Origin: Pseudomonas frederiksbergensis | GTDB taxonomy: Bacteria; Pseudomonadota; Gammaproteobacteria; Pseudomonadales; Pseudomonadaceae | DNA: 32,712 bases | Reading direction: 5' to 3' | Assembly: GCF_003732275.1 (NCBI RefSeq) | Contig: NZ_MOBM01000044.1 | Coordinates: 1-32,712 of the forward strand | Part shown: positions 1-7,751 of the stretch, piece by piece | Layout of the letters: the number at the start of each line of letters is the position of its first letter | Position numbering within the stretch: the first letter of the stretch is position 1 | Notes under the pieces: generated by a model | What the model was told of the DNA's origin: nothing | The model's database searches: none | What the model saw: only the letters and a program-made list of their open reading frames with translations | Made by a program: the position numbers and the translations under genes

Positions 1-134
1 TTTCTCGCGGAGTAACTTGTGATGCTGATAATCTTGTTGACTATCAGTCTGACTCCACAAGCACCCACACGAATTGCTTGATTCAGTTGTTAAAGAGCGG
101 TTGGTTAAGATCTTTCGTCTCAACCGAGGCGCGC
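1..134 (-). promoter_or_regulatory. rRNA operon leader with boxA antiterminator
   Basis: Read on the minus strand, this is the leader transcribed ahead of a 16S rRNA gene that lies beyond base 1. The boxA antitermination element CGCTCTTTAACA occupies 88-99 (minus strand) and is close to the bacterial consensus that recruits NusB/NusE. The surrounding leader, ending in the stretch before 16S, matches what I recall of Pseudomonas rrn leaders. The mature 16S sequence itself is not in the window, so the operon identity rests on the leader and promoters. Forward ORFs here (for example 74-361) are spurious. Confidence 0.88.
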
Positions 135-162
135 ATTCTACAGCAGCCTCTGTTGCTGTCAA
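135..162 (-). promoter_or_regulatory. rrn promoter proximal to 16S (P1)
   Basis: On the minus strand the -35 box is TTGACA (157-162) and the -10 box TAGAAT (135-140), separated by 16 bases. The discriminator immediately after the -10 is GCGCGCC, a GC-rich stretch typical of stringently controlled (ppGpp/DksA) rRNA promoters. Box assignments are read directly; stringent control is inferred from family knowledge. Confidence 0.85.
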
Positions 163-243
163 GCGGTTATTTTCAGAAGTTTTCAAAGTTTCCTTTGCAA
201 CTTCAACCACTTGCGCTTCCGATCTCTCGTTAGCGGGAGGCGA

Positions 244-271
244 ATTCTACAGCGTTACTCGCTGCTGTCAA
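244..271 (-). promoter_or_regulatory. rrn promoter, middle (P2)
   Basis: This second copy has the same architecture on the minus strand: -35 TTGACA at 266-271, 16-base spacer, -10 TAGAAT at 244-249. It lies 109 bases upstream of P1, and the two copies share bases flanking the boxes (TTGACAGCA...CTGTAGAAT), suggesting local duplication or strong constraint. The discriminator TCGCCTCCC is GC-rich. Confidence 0.82.
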
Positions 272-446
272 CACCTCTTTTTCTCCGCTTTCGACCGAGA
301 AGATCGAACCGTCAATAAGGCGAAAACACACTGCCTTACCAACTCCTTCTGGCCTCGATGAACTGAAGCGTAACCGCTGTCGAAAACCGCATAACTCTTT
401 GTTTACCAAGGAGTTTTCCGTTTCGACTGCGCCGGAAGTGGGGCGA

Positions 447-474
447 ATTATAGACTTCCAGAATCTGCCGTCAA
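447..474 (-). promoter_or_regulatory. rrn promoter, distal (P3)
   Basis: The most upstream rrn promoter on the minus strand has -35 TTGACG at 469-474, a 16-base spacer and a perfect -10 TATAAT at 447-452, followed by the GC-rich discriminator TCGCCCC. The A/T-rich stretch just upstream of the -35, where an UP element would lie, falls in the last codons and stop of msrQ (482 onward), so the rrn promoter region abuts the preceding gene. Confidence 0.78.
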
Positions 475-481
475 CCTCTAA

Positions 482-1102
482 TTACGCTTTTCTTGCAGAA
501 GGTGCCTTTCTGGCCATTAAACGTGGAATCCGGCGGGTTACAGGCGGCAATCTCAACACCAATAACAACGCACCTATAGAAGCATAGATCGCCCACTCCT
601 TCAGATCGGCACGAACGATCCACAACATATGCAGCAATCCGAGCCCGAGAACCACATAGACCAACCGATGCAACTTCTTCCAGCGGGAACCCAAACGCCG
701 CTGACTGTAGCGATTGGAGGTAACCGCCAATGCCAACAAACAGAGAAACCCCAGGACCCCGACAATAATGTACGGCCGCTTGCGCAACTCGATACCCAGC
801 TGCGACCAATCAAAGCCAAGGATGAACGCTGTGTAACCGCTCAAGTGCAGAACCACATAAGCGAAGCACCACAACCCCAACTGCCGCCGTACCGCTATCC
901 ACCCCGGCCAACCGGTGAGCTTTTGCAAAGGTGTCATGCTCAATGTAATGAGCAGCATGACAAGCGTACCCAGCCCTAGACGATCAACCAGCACCTTGCC
1001 CGGATCTGGCCCCAACACATCCCCCAAGGCCTGATACAACCAAAGCAGCGGCCAAATCGCTGCAGCGATGAAGACGCCAATACGCCAGAACGGATATCGC
1101 AT
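482..1102 (-). CDS. msrQ: MsrQ heme-binding membrane subunit of methionine sulfoxide reductase
   Basis: MsrQ (formerly YedZ) is the inner-membrane heme b protein that passes electrons from the respiratory chain to periplasmic MsrP, which reduces methionine sulfoxide in oxidised envelope proteins. The 206-residue product is mostly hydrophobic, with about six membrane segments and conserved histidines in the FAYVVLHLSGY, KLHRLVYV and LGLLHMLW segments that suit heme ligation. The ATG shares one base with the msrP stop (TGATG), indicating translational coupling. The C-terminus is a basic tail rich in Arg, Lys and Ala, and the stop lies 7 bases from the -35 of the distal rrn promoter. The length is normal for the family. 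Confidence 0.93.
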   Translation of the reverse strand: MRYPFWRIGVFIAAAIWPLLWLYQALGDVLGPDPGKVLVDRLGLGTLVMLLITLSMTPLQKLTGWPGWIAVRRQLGLWCFAYVVLHLSGYTAFILGFDWSQLGIELRKRPYIIVGVLGFLCLLALAVTSNRYSQRRLGSRWKKLHRLVYVVLGLGLLHMLWIVRADLKEWAIYASIGALLLVLRLPPVTRRIPRLMARKAPSARKA

Positions 1103-2115
1103 CAGTAATTCTTCCGCAGATCGAGCCCTGTATATAGAGAAGCGACTTCATCCGAGTAGCCGTTGAACATTTGCGTGTCCCGCACATTGGGCTTGAACAG
1201 TCCGCTCGGCAAACGCCTTTCCCGCGCCTGGGTCCAACGCGGGTGATCGACTGTCGGGTTCACGTTCGCATAAAAGCCATACTCATCCGAGGCGATACTC
1301 TGCCAGGTCGTTTTCGGCTGCTCGCTGACCAGGGTGATCCGCACGATGGATTTAATGCTCTTGAAGCCGTACTTCCAAGGCACAACCAGTCGCAGCGGCG
1401 CACCGTTCTGATTCGGCAACTCACGCCCGTACATGCCCACAGCAAGAATCGCCAACGGATTCATCGCCTCATCCAGACGCAGCCCTTCTACATAAGGCCA
1501 GTCGATCAAGGCAAAGCCGGAACGCTGCCCGGGCATACTCTTGGGATCCTGCAAGGTTTCGAAGCGAATGAACCTGGCGTTGGAAGTCGGCTCGACTTCC
1601 TTGAGCAAAGCCGAAACAGGAAACCCGATCCACGGAATGACCATCGACCAGGCTTCCACACAGCGAAGACGATAGATGCGCTCTTCCAGCTGATAAGGCT
1701 TCATGAAATCTTCCAGGGCATACCGCCCCGGCTTACCCACCTCCCCGTCCACCACCACGCTCCAGGGTTGGGTTTTCAGTGCACCAGCGTTGGCCGCGGG
1801 ATCACCTTTATCGGTACCGAACTCATAGAAGTTGTTGTAGTGGGTCGCATCCTTGAAAGGTGTGATCGCCTCGTCTTTGACGTTGACCGCCCCCCATTGG
1901 GTAGAAGGAAGCTTTTCGGCAAACCAGGACGGTGCCTTGCCAGGCTCGACATCAGCATAACGCGCAACATCGTCGGCACTCGCCCAGCGCGGCAGACTGC
2001 TCACCGCCAAACCGGCGACGGCGGCACCTAATACACTGCGACGAGAAAAGTAGAGGGATTCAGGCGTGACGTCTGACTCATGACAGTCAGACGCTTTGGG
2101 GACTTTGATCAGCAT
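1102..2115 (-). CDS. msrP: MsrP periplasmic molybdopterin methionine sulfoxide reductase
   Basis: This is the catalytic subunit (formerly YedY), a sulfite-oxidase-fold enzyme carrying mononuclear molybdopterin that repairs protein-bound methionine sulfoxide in the periplasm. The N-terminus has a twin-arginine signal (SRRSVLG, Arg25-Arg26) followed by a hydrophobic stretch ending around WASA, so the folded protein is exported by Tat. Cys152 in RLRCVEAWSMVIPW is the expected molybdenum ligand. I chose the ATG at 2115 (337 residues), which has a GGAG 5 bases upstream. The in-frame start at 2151 adds 12 residues and lacks a ribosome-binding site. The stop overlaps the msrQ start. Confidence 0.95.
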   Translation of the reverse strand: MLIKVPKASDCHESDVTPESLYFSRRSVLGAAVAGLAVSSLPRWASADDVARYADVEPGKAPSWFAEKLPSTQWGAVNVKDEAITPFKDATHYNNFYEFGTDKGDPAANAGALKTQPWSVVVDGEVGKPGRYALEDFMKPYQLEERIYRLRCVEAWSMVIPWIGFPVSALLKEVEPTSNARFIRFETLQDPKSMPGQRSGFALIDWPYVEGLRLDEAMNPLAILAVGMYGRELPNQNGAPLRLVVPWKYGFKSIKSIVRITLVSEQPKTTWQSIASDEYGFYANVNPTVDHPRWTQARERRLPSGLFKPNVRDTQMFNGYSDEVASLYTGLDLRKNY

Positions 2116-2178
2116 GACAACTCCGCAGCTTTGGAGGACAGATGCACCCATAGACTGCGGAGTATGAGGGAAATTACA

Positions 2179-3036
2179 TCACTCGGCTTTTTTGTGCCGA
2201 CGAAGGCGCAGAAGGTACTGCACCGGCCCGGAAGCCGCATAGGCAAGGAAAACCAGCAGCAGGATGCGTGGCGGATCACTGAACACAACGGCGAATACCA
2301 ATACCACTGCGAGGATCGCGACAAAAGGAACGCGCCCTTTCAAGTCCAGCTCCTTGAAGCTGTTGTACTTGATGTTACTGACCATCAGCATGCCAGCGGC
2401 GGCAACCATCAGTGCAACCAGGAACGACATCTTGGAACCCTGAATGCCGTAGTCGCTGAATGCCCAGACAATGCCCGCGACCACACCGGCGGCGGCCGGG
2501 CTGGCCAGACCGATGAAGTAACGTTTGTCTGCGGTGCCGACCTGAGTGTTGAAACGAGCCAGACGCAATGCCGCCCCCGCCACATAGATGAAGGCGACCA
2601 TCCAGCCGACCTTGCCCATGTCACCCAGGGCCCAACCGAATGCCAGCAATGCCGGCGCCACACCAAAGGCAACCATGTCCGACAGCGAGTCATACTCGGC
2701 ACCGAAAGCGCTTTGGGTATTGGTCATACGGGCAACGCGACCGTCGAGGCCATCGAGTACCATGGCGACGAAAATCGCGATCGCGGCAAACGCAAAATAT
2801 TTGCTCGCGCCGATAGCATCACCGGCACTCAAGGCACTCTGGGCGCTCATCGAGTTGATGATGGAATAGAACCCTGCGAAGAGGTTCGCAGTGGTGAACA
2901 GATTCGGCAGAAGATAGATACCACGATGCCGGACTTTACGACCTTCAGCGTCATGCCCTTCTTCGATGTGCTCATCGATGGGCAGAAGGCTTTCGGCGTC
3001 AGAAGCCTGCTTTGGCTCTTCGGGACGTTCGCTCAT
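2179..3036 (-). CDS. pssA: CDP-diacylglycerol--serine O-phosphatidyltransferase
   Basis: PssA joins CDP-diacylglycerol and L-serine to make phosphatidylserine, the precursor of phosphatidylethanolamine. The product belongs to the membrane CDP-alcohol phosphatidyltransferase family: the signature DG-x2-AR-x8-G-x3-D-x3-D is visible as DGLDGRVAR...GAEYDSLSD. About eight hydrophobic segments follow a charged N-terminal region of some 35 residues. Two in-frame ATGs exist (3042 and 3036). I prefer 3036 because the AAGGT Shine-Dalgarno element is 8 bases from it but only 2 from the other. It sits between ilvC and msrP on the same strand, and the ilvC terminator at 3137-3165 suggests it has its own promoter. 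Confidence 0.94.
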   Translation of the reverse strand: MSERPEEPKQASDAESLLPIDEHIEEGHDAEGRKVRHRGIYLLPNLFTTANLFAGFYSIINSMSAQSALSAGDAIGASKYFAFAAIAIFVAMVLDGLDGRVARMTNTQSAFGAEYDSLSDMVAFGVAPALLAFGWALGDMGKVGWMVAFIYVAGAALRLARFNTQVGTADKRYFIGLASPAAAGVVAGIVWAFSDYGIQGSKMSFLVALMVAAAGMLMVSNIKYNSFKELDLKGRVPFVAILAVVLVFAVVFSDPPRILLLVFLAYAASGPVQYLLRLRRHKKAE

Positions 3037-3136
3037 GGACATTTACCTTGCAACGGGGTGGAAAGTTTCGACAGGTGTCTGGGACGAGGGTTCGGCCGCA
3101 AACAATGCAGCTTTATACCAGAACCGGCGGATCCAA

Positions 3137-3165
3137 ACGAAAAAACGCGGCCTAGGCCGCGTTTT
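3137..3165 (-). terminator. Rho-independent terminator of the ilvIHC operon
   Basis: A perfect 24-base palindrome (3142-3165) built around CGCGGCCTAGGCCGCG is flanked by A and T tracts. Read on the minus strand it ends in a run of T, 18 bases past the ilvC stop. It fits a strong intrinsic terminator for ilvC. The palindrome is symmetric enough to form on either strand. Confidence 0.88.
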
Positions 3166-3182
3166 CCGTACAAGCTCGGGAC

Positions 3183-4199
3183 TTAGTTCTTGGCTTTGTC
3201 GACGATCTTGTTGGCACCGATCCAAGGCATCATGGAGCGCAGTTGCTCACCGATGATTTCGATACCGTGAGCGGCGTTGTTACGACGCTTGGCGGTCATC
3301 GAAGGATAGCCGGTGGCGCCTTCGCTGATGAACATCTTGGCGTATTCGCCGTCCTGAATACGTTTCAGGGCGTTGCGCATGGCCTGACGGGATTCGGCGT
3401 TGATCACTTCCGGGCCGGTCACGTACTCGCCGTACTCGGCGTTGTTGGAGATCGAGTAGTTCATGTTGGCGATACCGCCTTCGTACATGAGGTCAACGAT
3501 CAACTTCAGTTCGTGCAGGCATTCGAAGTAGGCCATTTCCGGCGCGTAGCCAGCTTCAACCAGGGTTTCGAAACCGGCTTTTACCAACTCAACGGTACCG
3601 CCGCACAGAACGGCTTGTTCGCCGAACAGGTCGGTTTCGGTCTCGTCCTTGAAGGTGGTTTCGATGATGCCGGTACGACCGCCACCAACGCCAGCGGCGT
3701 AGGACAGTGCAACGTTTTTGGCGTTGCCCGAAGCATCCTGGTAGATAGCGATCAGGTCAGGGATACCGCCGCCTTTGACGAACTCGGAACGCACGGTGTG
3801 GCCCGGAGCTTTCGGCGCGATCATGATCACGTCGAGGTCAGCACGTGGCACAACCTGGTTGTAGTGAATCGCGAAACCGTGGGAGAAGGCCAGGGTGGCG
3901 CCTTTCTTGATGTTCGGCTCGATTTCGTTCTTGTACAGGGCAGACTGAAACTCGTCCGGGGTCAGGATCATGACCAGGTCGGCAGCCGCTACGGCGGAAG
4001 CAACGTCAGTCACCTTCAGGCCGTGGGCTTCGGCTTTGGCAACGGTGGCCGAACCTTTACGCAGACCAACAGTAACGTCAACGCCGGAGTCTTTCAGGTT
4101 GCACGCTTGAGCGTGGCCCTGGGAACCGTAACCGATGATGGCAACTTTCTTGCCCTGGATGATCGACAGGTCGCAGTCTTTTTCGTAATAAACTTTCAT
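3183..4199 (-). CDS. ilvC: Ketol-acid reductoisomerase (NADP+)
   Basis: IlvC catalyses the second common step of valine and isoleucine synthesis, isomerising and reducing acetolactate or acetohydroxybutyrate with NADPH. The 338-residue length is that of the short class I enzyme. The N-terminal Rossmann fold carries the nucleotide-binding loop IGYGSQGHAQACNLKDSG. The C-terminal knotted domain has the Mg2+ site residues in DLFGEQAVLCGG and the FECLHELKLIVDL helix. The ATG is preceded by AGGGGA at good spacing. It is the last gene of ilvI-ilvH-ilvC, 48 bases after ilvH, and is followed by a clear terminator. Confidence 0.97.
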   Translation of the reverse strand: MKVYYEKDCDLSIIQGKKVAIIGYGSQGHAQACNLKDSGVDVTVGLRKGSATVAKAEAHGLKVTDVASAVAAADLVMILTPDEFQSALYKNEIEPNIKKGATLAFSHGFAIHYNQVVPRADLDVIMIAPKAPGHTVRSEFVKGGGIPDLIAIYQDASGNAKNVALSYAAGVGGGRTGIIETTFKDETETDLFGEQAVLCGGTVELVKAGFETLVEAGYAPEMAYFECLHELKLIVDLMYEGGIANMNYSISNNAEYGEYVTGPEVINAESRQAMRNALKRIQDGEYAKMFISEGATGYPSMTAKRRNNAAHGIEIIGEQLRSMMPWIGANKIVDKAKN

Positions 4200-4247
4200 G
4201 AAATTCCCCTCTATATCCTGGCCGTTCAGGCCATTCGCTAATTTGGT

Positions 4248-4739
4248 TTAGATGCTCAGTACTTTGTCGCCGCGGGCAATCCCGGTGACGCCACTGCGTA
4301 CGGTTTCCAGAATCGAGGCAGTGCCGATCGATTGAATGAAGCTGTCGAGCTTGTCGCTGGTACCGGTCAATTGAACGGTATACACGCTAGCGCTGACATC
4401 AACGATCTGCCCACGATAAATATCGGTGGTGCGCTTGATCTCGGCGCGCTGGGCGCCGGTGGCCTTGACCTTGACCAGCATCAGTTCGCGCTCGATGTGA
4501 GCACTCTCCGACAGGTCGACCAGTTTTACCACTTCGATCAGCTTGTTCAGGTTCTTGGTGATCTGTTCGATGACCTCATCATGGCCGACAGTGGTCAGCG
4601 TCAGACGCGACAGAGTCGGGTCTTCGGTGGGTGCCACGGTCAGGCTTTCGATGTTGTAGTTGCGCTGCGAGAACAGGCCGACTACACGAGACAGAGCGCC
4701 CGGTTCGTTTTCCAGAAGCAAGGAAATAATGTGTCGCAT
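4248..4739 (-). CDS. ilvH: Acetolactate synthase small (regulatory) subunit
   Basis: IlvH (IlvN) binds the catalytic subunit, stimulates it, and gives feedback inhibition by valine. The product has an N-terminal ACT domain (residues about 2-76, LLENEPGALSRVVGLFSQR) and a C-terminal ACT-like domain. I use the ATG at 4739 (163 residues, family-typical MRHIISLLLENEPG start). The longer ORF from 4769 would overlap the end of ilvI. The ilvI stop and this start are separated by only two bases (TAA-tc-ATG), so translation is probably coupled and subunit output matched. Confidence 0.96.
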   Translation of the reverse strand: MRHIISLLLENEPGALSRVVGLFSQRNYNIESLTVAPTEDPTLSRLTLTTVGHDEVIEQITKNLNKLIEVVKLVDLSESAHIERELMLVKVKATGAQRAEIKRTTDIYRGQIVDVSASVYTVQLTGTSDKLDSFIQSIGTASILETVRSGVTGIARGDKVLSI

Positions 4740-4741
4740 GA

Positions 4742-6466
4742 TTAAGTACGCTCCGTCTTGCTCAGCCACATATCGCGCATGGAGCCGTCTTTGATCTGCA
4801 TCGGGTAGACGTGCTCGCTGGTGTCGACCGAAATATCGATAACCACCAGGCGATCTTTCATGGCGAACGCCTCTTCCATCTTCGACTTCAAATCTTTCGA
4901 TTCGGTGATGCGCACACCAACGTGACCATAGGCCTCGGCCAGCTTGACGAAGTCAGGCAACGATTCCATGTAGGAGTGCGAGTGGCGGCTGCCATAACTC
5001 ATGTCCTGCCACTGGCGAACCATACCCAGCACACCGTTGTTCAGAATGACGATCTTCACCGGCAAACCGTATTGCAGGCAGGTCGACAGTTCCTGAATGT
5101 TCATCTGGATGCTGCCCTCGCCCGTTACGCAGGCGACGTCTTCATCCGGGAAGCTCAGCTTGATGCCCATGGCCGCCGGAAAACCGAAGCCCATGGTGCC
5201 CAGGCCACCGGAGTTGATCCAGCGGTTTGGCTTGTTGAACGTGTAGTACTGCGCGGCGAACATTTGGTGCTGGCCCACGTCGGAGGTCACAAAGGCGTCG
5301 CCCTTGGTCACTTCGCACAGGGTTTCGATTACGGTCTGCGGCTTGATCACGCTGCCGTCGCCCTTGTCATAAGGGAACAGGCCGCGGTCACCGCGCCACT
5401 CATCGACTTGCTTCCACCAGCTGGCAACGGACTCCTTGTTCGGGGTCTCGCCGATTTCCTTGAGGATCGCGACCATTTCGGTCAGGACACTCTCGACCGG
5501 ACCGACGATAGGCACGTCTGCCTTGATGGTCTTGGAGATCGAAGCCGGGTCGATGTCGATGTGAATGATCTTGGCATTCGGACAGAACTTGGCCGGGCCG
5601 TTGATCACGCGGTCATCGAAGCGCGCGCCGACTGCAAGGATCACATCGGCATGGTGCATCGCCAGGTTGGCGGTGTAGCTGCCGTGCATGCCGAGCATGC
5701 CAATGAACTGACGGTCGGTGCCAGGGTAGGCACCCAAACCCATCAGGGTATTGGTCACTGGCAGGTTGAGCATCTTCGCCAGTTCGGTCAGCGGCGCGGA
5801 GCCACCACCGAGAATCACGCCGCCGCCTGCATAAAGCACAGGACGCTTGGCCGCCAGGAGCATTTCAGCTGCCTTGCGGATTTGCCCGGAGTGACCGCGA
5901 ACGGCCGGGCTGTAGGAACGCAGCTTGGCTTTTTTCGGGAAGATGTATTCGAACTTCTCGGCCGGGTTGGTCATGTCTTTCGGGATATCGACAACGACCG
6001 GACCAGGACGACCGGATTGCGCCAGGTAGAACGCTTTCTTCATGACTTCCGGGATTTCCGACGCATGCTTGATCATGAAGCTGTGCTTCACGATCGGCCG
6101 GGAGATACCGATCATGTCGGTTTCCTGGAATGCATCGGTGCCTACCATGGTGCTAGGCACCTGGCCGGAAATGACCACCATCGGAATGGAGTCCATGTAG
6201 GCAGTGGCAATACCGGTGATGGCGTTGGTTGCGCCCGGGCCGGAGGTTACCAGTACCACACCGGCTTTACCGGTGGCACGGGCATAGCCGTCGGCCATAT
6301 GGGTCGCAGCCTGCTCGTGACGAACCAGGATGTGAGTCACTTCCGGTTCTTTGAACAAGGCATCATAGACATGAAGAAGAGCACCACCCGGGTACCCGTA
6401 GATATATTTGACGCCTTCGTCACGCAAAAAGCGGACGAGCATCTCACCGCCAGATAAAAGCTCCAC
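4742..6466 (-). CDS. ilvI: Acetolactate synthase large (catalytic) subunit
   Basis: This thiamine-diphosphate enzyme condenses two pyruvates, or pyruvate with 2-oxobutyrate, in the first common step of branched-chain amino acid synthesis. Visible motifs are the catalytic glutamate in LVRHEQAATHMADGYARATGK, the central FAD-binding domain, and the ThDP/Mg2+ motif running from GEGSIQMN to ILNN. The start is a GTG at 6466 (574 residues, VELLSGGEMLVRFL), preceded by GAGGTG. The ORF extends to an ATG at 6547, but those 27 extra residues are not family-like. It heads ilvIHC and has a long untranslated leader. Confidence 0.96.
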   Translation of the reverse strand: MELLSGGEMLVRFLRDEGVKYIYGYPGGALLHVYDALFKEPEVTHILVRHEQAATHMADGYARATGKAGVVLVTSGPGATNAITGIATAYMDSIPMVVISGQVPSTMVGTDAFQETDMIGISRPIVKHSFMIKHASEIPEVMKKAFYLAQSGRPGPVVVDIPKDMTNPAEKFEYIFPKKAKLRSYSPAVRGHSGQIRKAAEMLLAAKRPVLYAGGGVILGGGSAPLTELAKMLNLPVTNTLMGLGAYPGTDRQFIGMLGMHGSYTANLAMHHADVILAVGARFDDRVINGPAKFCPNAKIIHIDIDPASISKTIKADVPIVGPVESVLTEMVAILKEIGETPNKESVASWWKQVDEWRGDRGLFPYDKGDGSVIKPQTVIETLCEVTKGDAFVTSDVGQHQMFAAQYYTFNKPNRWINSGGLGTMGFGFPAAMGIKLSFPDEDVACVTGEGSIQMNIQELSTCLQYGLPVKIVILNNGVLGMVRQWQDMSYGSRHSHSYMESLPDFVKLAEAYGHVGVRITESKDLKSKMEEAFAMKDRLVVIDISVDTSEHVYPMQIKDGSMRDMWLSKTERT

Positions 6467-6867
6467 GTTGTTCACCTCTAAAACGCCAGAATACCGCCCA
6501 CATTCAAAGAGGACGGGTCTTAATAGGTTTACTTCTCGGCAGAGCATGAGCGACGGTGGTCGCCGACTACGTCAGCACTGACTGAGCAAGTATTGGGATC
6601 GTCCCAAGTGTTGCGGGCCTTTCCCACCCAGCGCGAGGTAACGCGTTGCGGGTGTAACAGGTCGGCGCGGATGTGCGCCTCATGATCTACCGAGTGGGTC
6701 TGCTTCTGGCAGTCCCTCTACAGCGGACTTTGGATTCTTCTGTTTCGCCCATCGCAAGTCAAGCCGTCAATGTGCTTTATTCGAACTAAGCGCATGAGAA
6801 CGCAAGAAAAAACCTTTAAACCGCAACTGTGTTAGCTTCGATTGCGCACCCATGACAAGGAAATGGC
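6467..6867 (-). promoter_or_regulatory. Long ilvI leader / divergent intergenic region
   Basis: About 400 bases separate ilvI from the divergent DUF4124 gene. On the minus strand there are several short inverted repeats: TTGGGA-CGA-TCCCAA (6593-6607), GCGAC-loop-GTCGC (6550-6563) and a CACCC...GGGTG-closed structure around 6618-6655. None is followed by a T run, so I cannot call an attenuator. TTGACG occurs near 6760 without a convincing -10. A long leader ahead of ilv genes is often regulatory in proteobacteria, but the mechanism here is not visible. Confidence 0.4.
6567..6683 (-). other. Possible 38-residue leader ORF upstream of ilvI
   Basis: An ATG-to-TAG ORF of 38 codons lies in the ilvI leader on the minus strand. 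Its last 13 residues, LGTIPILAQSVLT, contain six branched-chain residues (L, I, I, L, V, L), the kind of composition used by ribosome-mediated attenuators. Against this, there is no Shine-Dalgarno element before the ATG and no terminator hairpin with a T run downstream. I record it as a low-confidence candidate only. Confidence 0.18.
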
Positions 6868-7290
6868 ATGCGAACGTTCTTCTTCACCGCCGGCTTGCTG
6901 ATCAGCCTGAGCCCTTTGTGCATGGCGGGTCAGATCTATAAATGGGTCGATGCCCAGGGCGTTACCCATTTCGATGCGCAACCGCCCCCAGGCCAGGAGC
7001 CCACCCTCGTGGTGACGCCCGCCCCGCCCGTCGGCAAACCAAGTACGCCAACGCGCAGCAACGTCATAGGCGATCAACGGGCCATCGACAACAAAGTGAA
7101 AAAGCAGGTCGCCGAGCAGCAAGCCCAGCTAAAGGTATTCTGCGAACAGGCCCGTACGAACCTGGCTCAACTGCAGAATAATCCGCGACTACGGGAGGAT
7201 GTCGACGGTGAGACGCGCCGCCTTACCGACCAACAACGTCAGGAGCGCATCACCGAAGCACAGAAACAGATTGCGAAAAACTGCATGTAG
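6868..7290 (+). CDS. DUF4124 domain-containing periplasmic protein
   Basis: The 140-residue product has a Sec signal peptide (hydrophobic core TAGLLISLSPLCMA) followed by the DUF4124 signature GQIYKWVDAQGVTHFDAQPP. Then come a Pro/Thr-rich linker and a charged, probably helical C-terminal half with two cysteines (VFCEQ and the near-terminal NCM). The start has AAGGAA about 8 bases upstream. DUF4124 proteins are common and often multicopy in Pseudomonas; their function is unknown, and proximity to the envelope genes ponB/lpoP proves nothing. It is transcribed away from ilvI. Confidence 0.88.
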   Translation: MRTFFFTAGLLISLSPLCMAGQIYKWVDAQGVTHFDAQPPPGQEPTLVVTPAPPVGKPSTPTRSNVIGDQRAIDNKVKKQVAEQQAQLKVFCEQARTNLAQLQNNPRLREDVDGETRRLTDQQRQERITEAQKQIAKNCM

Positions 7291-7296
7291 GTACCT

Positions 7297-7394
7297 GTAG
7301 GAGCTGTCGAGTGCAACGAGGCTGCGATCTTTTGACGTTGCTTTTAAAAACAAAATCAAAAGATCGCAGCCTCGTTTCACTCGACAACTCCTAC
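7297..7394. repeat. Long inverted-repeat element (39-base arms)
   Basis: Two 39-base arms (7297-7335 and 7356-7394) are reverse complements with only two mismatches, around a 20-base loop. The arm core GTAGGAGCTGTCGAG...GGCTGCGATCTTTTGA resembles a dispersed intergenic repeat that I recall as common in P. fluorescens genomes. It lies between the converging DUF4124 gene and the yqcC-like gene, so it may also end transcription from both sides. Confidence 0.8.
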
Positions 7395-7415
7395 GGCTCC
7401 TACAACGGAGCGGAG

Positions 7416-7751
7416 TTAGCGAGAGGCGGTGATCAACAGGTCGAACTCTTTGAGCAAGACCTGAAGCTGCCGATCCTTGCCCTGGACGTTACGGGCGGCG
7501 AAGACCATTTCGGCCATCTCCTGGATCCCCGATGCGTTGGGCAGCGGCAGATCCTGTTCAAGGATAGTCTTCATCCGCGGCAGGAAAATCCATTGCAGCC
7601 ATTGCTCGAAATCCAGCGTATCCACCGAAAACGGCTCGACGCTGGATAGCGCCTCAGCGGACGGCGCGACTTCGTCCCACCAGCCCTGGACACGCAGTTC
7701 GCGTTCGATCAACAGCAACTGCTCGGCAATCTTCGGGAAGCGTGCATCCAT
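7416..7751 (-). CDS. YqcC family protein (DUF446)
   Basis: This 111-residue soluble protein matches the YqcC/DUF446 family: a small all-helical protein with the pattern LLLIERELRVQGWWDE near the N-terminus and the FEQWLQWIFLPRM segment in the middle. No catalytic residues are known to me and the function is unassigned. The ATG at 7751 overlaps the lpoP stop (TGATG), making it the third gene of a ponB-lpoP-yqcC transcription unit. A GTG one codon upstream is also possible. Confidence 0.85.
   Translation of the reverse strand: MDARFPKIAEQLLLIERELRVQGWWDEVAPSAEALSSVEPFSVDTLDFEQWLQWIFLPRMKTILEQDLPLPNASGIQEMAEMVFAARNVQGKDRQLQVLLKEFDLLITASR

Noticed and set aside
74..587. Forward ORFs of 95 and 62 residues in the first 600 bases
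   Set aside because: They lie on the antisense of the rrn leader and promoters, have no family-like features and no ribosome-binding site.
3137..3165. CTAG-centred palindrome as a protein-binding operator
   Set aside because: Its position just after ilvC with flanking A/T tracts is fully explained by an intrinsic terminator.
6593..6607. TTGGGA/TCCCAA hairpin as an ilv attenuator
   Set aside because: The stem is short with a 3-base loop and no T run downstream, so it cannot be called a terminator.
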